The notes beneath the pieces are model-generated. The model was not told the DNA's origin. It did no database searches and saw only the letters and a list, made by a program, of their open reading frames with translations. A DNA stretch of 17,616 nucleotides from JADKFD01 sp964561825 (GTDB lineage Bacteria; Pseudomonadota; Gammaproteobacteria; Xanthomonadales; SZUA-5). The position numbers were made by a program, and so were the translations under genes. The stretch is from positions 1-17,616 of the forward strand of contig CAZLSB010000060.1 in assembly GCA_964561825.1 (NCBI GenBank), given 5' to 3'. Position 1 is the stretch's first letter, and each line of letters begins with the position of its first letter. Below, one piece after another: positions 14,501-17,616 of this stretch.

Positions 14501-14504
14501 TGAG

Positions 14505-14999
14505 ATGACGGACGAAGCGCTCCACATTGATTCGCTCGACCTTGAACGCTTTTTGCCCTATCGCTTGTCGGTGTTGTCCAACACCATCAGTGCAGCCCTA
14601 GCCGCCATGTATGGCGAGCGTTTTGAGCTTAGCGTGACTCAATGGCGAGTCTTAGCAGTGTTGGGGCGCTATCCAAACTTGTCCGCTGTGGAGGTCGCAG
14701 AGCGCACAAAAATGGACAAGGTTGCGGTCAGTCGGGCCGTTGCCGAGTTGATTGCGGCGGGGCGCCTCGATCGCACTATGGATCGCGGCGATCGACGTCG
14801 CTCCGTGTTGAATCTGAGCGCCGTGGGCCGCGAGGTGTACCAGCAGATCGCGCCGCTCGCGCTCGCTTGCGAGGCACGATTGCAGTCTGTTTTGACCGCC
14901 GACGAACGCGTCATGTTGGAACACATTCTGGACAAACTGAGCACCGCCGGCGTTGGCATGTTGCTGACCGGCAGTGATCTAGGGATGCGCCAAGGGTAA
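14505..14999 (+). CDS. MarR-family transcriptional regulator
   Basis: 164 residues from the ATG at 14505. Winged helix-turn-helix around 44-105: SVTQWRVLAVLGRYPNLSAV, recognition helix MDKVAVSRAVAEL (70-82), wing DRGDRRRSVLNLS (93-105); flanking helices form the dimer interface. The frame is open back to 14430, but GAGG at 14493-14496, eight bases before the ATG, supports 14505; the upstream codons lie in repeat sequence. It is divergent from hpd, so it is the natural candidate regulator of hpd-hmgA, perhaps sensing an aromatic intermediate. Ligand and target are inferred. Confidence 0.88.
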   Translation: MTDEALHIDSLDLERFLPYRLSVLSNTISAALAAMYGERFELSVTQWRVLAVLGRYPNLSAVEVAERTKMDKVAVSRAVAELIAAGRLDRTMDRGDRRRSVLNLSAVGREVYQQIAPLALACEARLQSVLTADERVMLEHILDKLSTAGVGMLLTGSDLGMRQG

Positions 15000-15003
15000 C
15001 GGC

Positions 15004-15045
15004 GTTGGTTGTTGGTTGTTGCTTGCTCGTAGGTAGTTGCTGGTC
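15004..15045 (+). repeat. Short heptad repeat between marR and the first POT gene
   Basis: GTTGGTT GTTGGTT GTTGCTT GCTCGTA GGTAGTT GCTGGTC: about six degenerate 7-base units in the 82-bp spacer between the convergent marR and POT genes. The units resemble those in the larger array at 16583-16690. CCACCAACC at 15062-15070 could pair with the first units to make a loose hairpin. Confidence 0.6.
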
Positions 15046-15081
15046 CACACCGCCACATCGTCCACCAACCACCTTCCCGCG

Positions 15082-16554
15082 TTACTTGACGCCATGCATT
15101 AAACGGTTGACCAATGGCGCGCCGAACAGCAGTACAGCGCCAAGGCCAAAGCCGGCATAGGCGATCAACGTGTAGGTTGATGCATATAGATCAAGTCCCG
15201 CACTGCCGGTGCCGCTAACCGCCACGGCGGCCACGTGACCTGCCGTGGAATTGCCGATTGCCGTGCACATGAACCAGGCGCCCATCGCCATGCCCACGTC
15301 TTTGGGCGCGGCTAGTTTGGTGACCATGGATAGGCCGATCGGCGACAAACAGAGTTCGCCCATGGTGTTGATCAGGTAGGCCAGTGCCAGCATCTGCCAC
15401 GGCAGTTTGCCGTCGGAGCCCTGCAAGTTGCCGATGGTCCAAACCAGTACGGTGAATCCAAGCGCGACCAGCATCAGCGCCAGCGCAAACTTACGCGGGA
15501 TCGATGGATTCATTCCGCGCGCTTCCAAGCGCGGCCAAGCCCAGGCGAACAAGGGTCCCAGCAGCAAGATGAAAAGTGGGTTGAAGGATTGGAACGCCGA
15601 ATAGTCAAACGGCGCGTTGACGTGATCTTTGGCAAAGAAGTTCAGCGAAGATCCGGCCTGCTCGAACATGCCCCAGAAAACGATTTTGGCGAGGAATAAC
15701 AACAACATCGCAATGTAGCGATCAAGCTGCACGCGATCGCCACTCTTCACGCCGCTGCCAATGAAATACATCGACAAAAGCACAAATAGCCCCATCAGGA
15801 CGAAGCTGACCATCTTGGCCTGGCTCAGCATCAAATAGACCAGCGGCACTGCGGCGACGCAGCCGAGCGCAACTTTCAACAAACGATTCAAGCCCTCAGC
15901 GGGTTGCAATGCGGCGCCGATATGGCCAAGCCAGCCGGTCAGCCACTGAAACACCACCAAGCCGAGGATCATGCCTAGGCCGGCAGCGCAAAAACCCCAC
16001 TTCAAGCCGAAGTACTTGCCGATTAGGGAGCCGCAGATCAGCGGCGCGATCATCGCGCCCGCGTTGATACCCATGTAGAAAATGGTGAAACCCGAGTCGC
16101 GGCGCGCGTCATCTGGGGCATACAACTGCCCGACCATCGCAGAAATATTTGGCTTAAACAGGCCGTTACCGACGACGATCACTGACAAACCAATCAGGAA
16201 CCAGTGCAGTTCGGGGATCAGTAACAAAAACAGACCGAGCGCCATCAGCGCGCCGCCGAGCAGGATCGACGGCCGGTATCCCAGATAGCGGTCTGCTATC
16301 AACCCGCCGAACAGCCCGGTCGCATAAATCAGTGCCGTATAGGCCCCATAGGTGAGACTCGCCTGCGCTTTGGCTTCCCCTTCCGGAAGCAAACCAAAGA
16401 AGGTGGTCGCCACATACACGGCCAACAGCGCGCGCATCCCGTAGTACGAAAAGCGCTCCCAAAACTCCGCGCCAAACAGCATCCACAAGGGACGCGGATG
16501 GCCAAGAAATTCGCCCGGCGGAGGTGGGATGAAGTTTTGCGAATGGGCGTTCAT
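15082..16554 (-). CDS. POT/PTR2-family proton-coupled peptide transporter
   Basis: Inner-membrane major-facilitator protein importing di- and tripeptides with protons. 490 residues from the ATG at 16554, which has GAGG seven bases before it; the frame extends to a TTG at 16572 but without a ribosome-binding site. The family motif ExxERFxYY is clear (EFWERFSYYGMRALL, Glu30, Glu33, Arg34), as are the PTR2 signature region GLFKPNISAMVGQLY and FYMGINAGAMIAPL. About twelve to fourteen hydrophobic helices. In the second half, FWGMFEQAGSSLNFFAKD and GELCLSPIGLSMVTKLAAPK are nearly shared with the next gene, as is the C-terminus LMHGVK. Exact substrate unknown. Confidence 0.93.
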   Translation of the reverse strand: MNAHSQNFIPPPPGEFLGHPRPLWMLFGAEFWERFSYYGMRALLAVYVATTFFGLLPEGEAKAQASLTYGAYTALIYATGLFGGLIADRYLGYRPSILLGGALMALGLFLLLIPELHWFLIGLSVIVVGNGLFKPNISAMVGQLYAPDDARRDSGFTIFYMGINAGAMIAPLICGSLIGKYFGLKWGFCAAGLGMILGLVVFQWLTGWLGHIGAALQPAEGLNRLLKVALGCVAAVPLVYLMLSQAKMVSFVLMGLFVLLSMYFIGSGVKSGDRVQLDRYIAMLLLFLAKIVFWGMFEQAGSSLNFFAKDHVNAPFDYSAFQSFNPLFILLLGPLFAWAWPRLEARGMNPSIPRKFALALMLVALGFTVLVWTIGNLQGSDGKLPWQMLALAYLINTMGELCLSPIGLSMVTKLAAPKDVGMAMGAWFMCTAIGNSTAGHVAAVAVSGTGSAGLDLYASTYTLIAYAGFGLGAVLLFGAPLVNRLMHGVK

Positions 16555-16582
16555 CGGTGGGCCTCGGCGCAACTAAGATTGC

Positions 16583-16690
16583 GGTTGCTGGTTGCTGGTT
16601 GCTGGTCGCTAGTTGTTAGATACCTGCTGGTTGCTGTTGCCAACAACCAGCAACTCACAACCAGCAACTTACGACTAACAACCAGCAACC
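16583..16690. repeat. Inverted array of 7-base repeats between the two POT genes
   Basis: Plus-strand units GGTTGCT x3, GGTCGCT, AGTTGTT, AGATACC (16583-16624), then TGCTGGTTGCTG, a turn at TTGC (about 16636-16640), then complementary units (AACAACC, AGCAACT, CACAACC, AGCAACT and so on) to 16690. The two arms can fold into an imperfect hairpin about 100 bases long. It lies in the 149-bp spacer between two same-strand genes, so it would be transcribed if they share an mRNA. Confidence 0.8.
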
Positions 16691-16703
16691 CGCATTGCCG
16701 CCC

Positions 16704-17616
16704 CTATTTCACGCCATGCATCAGCTTGTTGATCAACGGCGCGGCGAGGAAGAAAACCGCAGCGATGATGATGCCGATGAAGAACATGCTGTCGAACACG
16801 CTAACGTACTGCAGCAGCGAACCGGCTTCCTCACCACCGCCGGCGGCCTCGGCAGCCAGCAGTCCGGCGACATAATTGGCCATTGCGATCGACAGGAACC
16901 AGCCGCCCATCGCCATGCCGGTTTCCTTTGGCGCGGCGAGCTTGGTGACCATGGCCAAGCCGATCGGTGACAAACACAGTTCGCCAATGGTGTGGATCAG
17001 GTAAGTCAGCGTCAGCCAAGTCCAACTGATGTGACCGGCATCAGTGGCCATATTGGTGATCGCAAACACCAGCACGTAGAAGCCGACCGCCGCGCCAGCT
17101 AGACCGAGCGCGAACTTGCGCGGGATCGATGGATTCATTTCTTTCTTGTCCAGCCACGGCCACAACGCCGCAAACACCGGGGCCAGCAAAATGATGAACA
17201 CCGGGTTTACCGACTGGAAAATCGTGAAGTGCAGCTGGTAGCCAAAGATCGTCGGCATGTCCACATAGTCACGCGCCAGGAAGTTCAGCGAGGAACCGGC
17301 CTGCTCGAACAGTGCCCAGAACAGGATATTGGCGGCGAACAGGATCAACATCGCGATGTAGCGCTGCATCTGCACCGTGTCCTTGCTGCGCACGCCACTC
17401 ATGATGAAGTAGGTAGAGAGGCCGACCATCAGCAGCACCAGCAACATGCCGAGCACGCCGAGCGAATCGAACAGCCAGAACATCGCCGAACCTTCGGCAA
17501 AGTTCGACGCGAGGCCGTTCTGCCAGGACTTGTCGAGCAAGAAGTAAGCCGGAATCGCCAGCAGGAAGGCGCCGATGGTGACCTTGATCACCGGCCCCGC
17601 GCCTTCCTGACCCTGC
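16704..17616 (-). CDS. Second POT-family peptide transporter (N-terminal part outside window)
   Basis: Frame open to the right edge (QGQEGAGPVIKVTIGAFLL ...); about 303 residues of the C-terminal half are present, and the ExxER region is not. The GTG at 17591 is internal. FWALFEQAGSSLNFLARD, NPSIPRKFALG, GELCLSPIGLAMVTKLAAPK and the ending INKLMHGVK closely match the neighbouring transporter, so the two are tandem paralogues. Hydrophobic helices alternate with short loops; an Ala/Gly/Glu-rich loop (AAEAAGGGEEAG) sits before the last helices. Likely a di/tripeptide:proton symporter; substrate differences from its partner cannot be told. Confidence 0.92.
   Translation of the reverse strand, partial: QGQEGAGPVIKVTIGAFLLAIPAYFLLDKSWQNGLASNFAEGSAMFWLFDSLGVLGMLLVLLMVGLSTYFIMSGVRSKDTVQMQRYIAMLILFAANILFWALFEQAGSSLNFLARDYVDMPTIFGYQLHFTIFQSVNPVFIILLAPVFAALWPWLDKKEMNPSIPRKFALGLAGAAVGFYVLVFAITNMATDAGHISWTWLTLTYLIHTIGELCLSPIGLAMVTKLAAPKETGMAMGGWFLSIAMANYVAGLLAAEAAGGGEEAGSLLQYVSVFDSMFFIGIIIAAVFFLAAPLINKLMHGVK

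Noticed and set aside
16583..16690. CRISPR array
   Set aside because: Units are 7 bases, contiguous and inverted, without unique spacers, and there are no cas genes.
1..17616. Defence system, prophage, tRNA, rRNA or riboswitch
   Set aside because: No coding region of those types and no cloverleaf or conserved riboswitch pattern was recognised on either strand by eye; a covariance-model scan would be needed to exclude small RNAs fully.

Overview
The window reads as a chromosomal segment of a gammaproteobacterium, most probably of the Xanthomonadales/Lysobacterales type. Grounds: a dcw (division and cell wall) cluster running ftsW-murG-murC-[murB]-ddlB-ftsQ-ftsA-ftsZ-lpxC, followed by a short DUF721/DciA-like gene and an M23 peptidase gene, an order I associate with that group, plus a marR/hpd-hmgA tyrosine-degradation locus and two POT-family peptide transporters. 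It comes from a draft assembly: a block of exactly 100 N sits at 3651-3750.

Layout. (1) 3-8033, + strand: peptidoglycan precursor and division genes. Five successive junctions (ftsW/murG, murG/murC, murC/murB, murB/ddlB, ddlB/ftsQ) are 4-base ATGA overlaps. murB is almost entirely hidden in the N gap; only its first nine codons and probable last nine codons are readable. ftsZ has its own 152-bp leader with a hairpin. (2) 8034-9239: a hairpin-rich spacer with a candidate promoter, then lpxC (lipid A). (3) 9240-10925: a palindromic repeat, then divergent dciA-like (-) and M23/LytM peptidase (+) genes sharing a spacer with a 19-bp palindrome. (4) 10953-11996, - strand: a conserved gene of unknown function, broken in two by a 235-bp MITE-like element (11492-11726). 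The element has 17-bp perfect terminal inverted repeats and a 5-bp target duplication GTTAA. Removing the element plus one target copy restores one open frame of 267 codons. (5) 12002-14218, - strand: hmgA and hpd, divergent from marR (14505-14999, +). (6) 15082-17616, - strand: two related POT transporters, the second cut by the window edge, separated by an inverted array of 7-base repeats.

How the genes work together. FtsW, MurG, MurC, MurB and Ddl make and polymerise lipid II; FtsQ, FtsA and FtsZ build the divisome; LpxC commits to lipid A; the M23 protein probably trims or regulates peptidoglycan. Hpd turns 4-hydroxyphenylpyruvate into homogentisate and HmgA opens its ring; the adjacent MarR protein is the likely regulator, and a dyad overlaps the predicted hpd promoter.

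The most interesting content is the repeat system. The MITE-like element has a complete copy at 11492-11726, a truncated relative at 14346-14458 and further end copies up to 14496, where one supplies the apparent ribosome-binding site of marR. A palindrome downstream of lpxC shares its core. I see no CRISPR, tRNA, rRNA, phage genes or defence system in the window.
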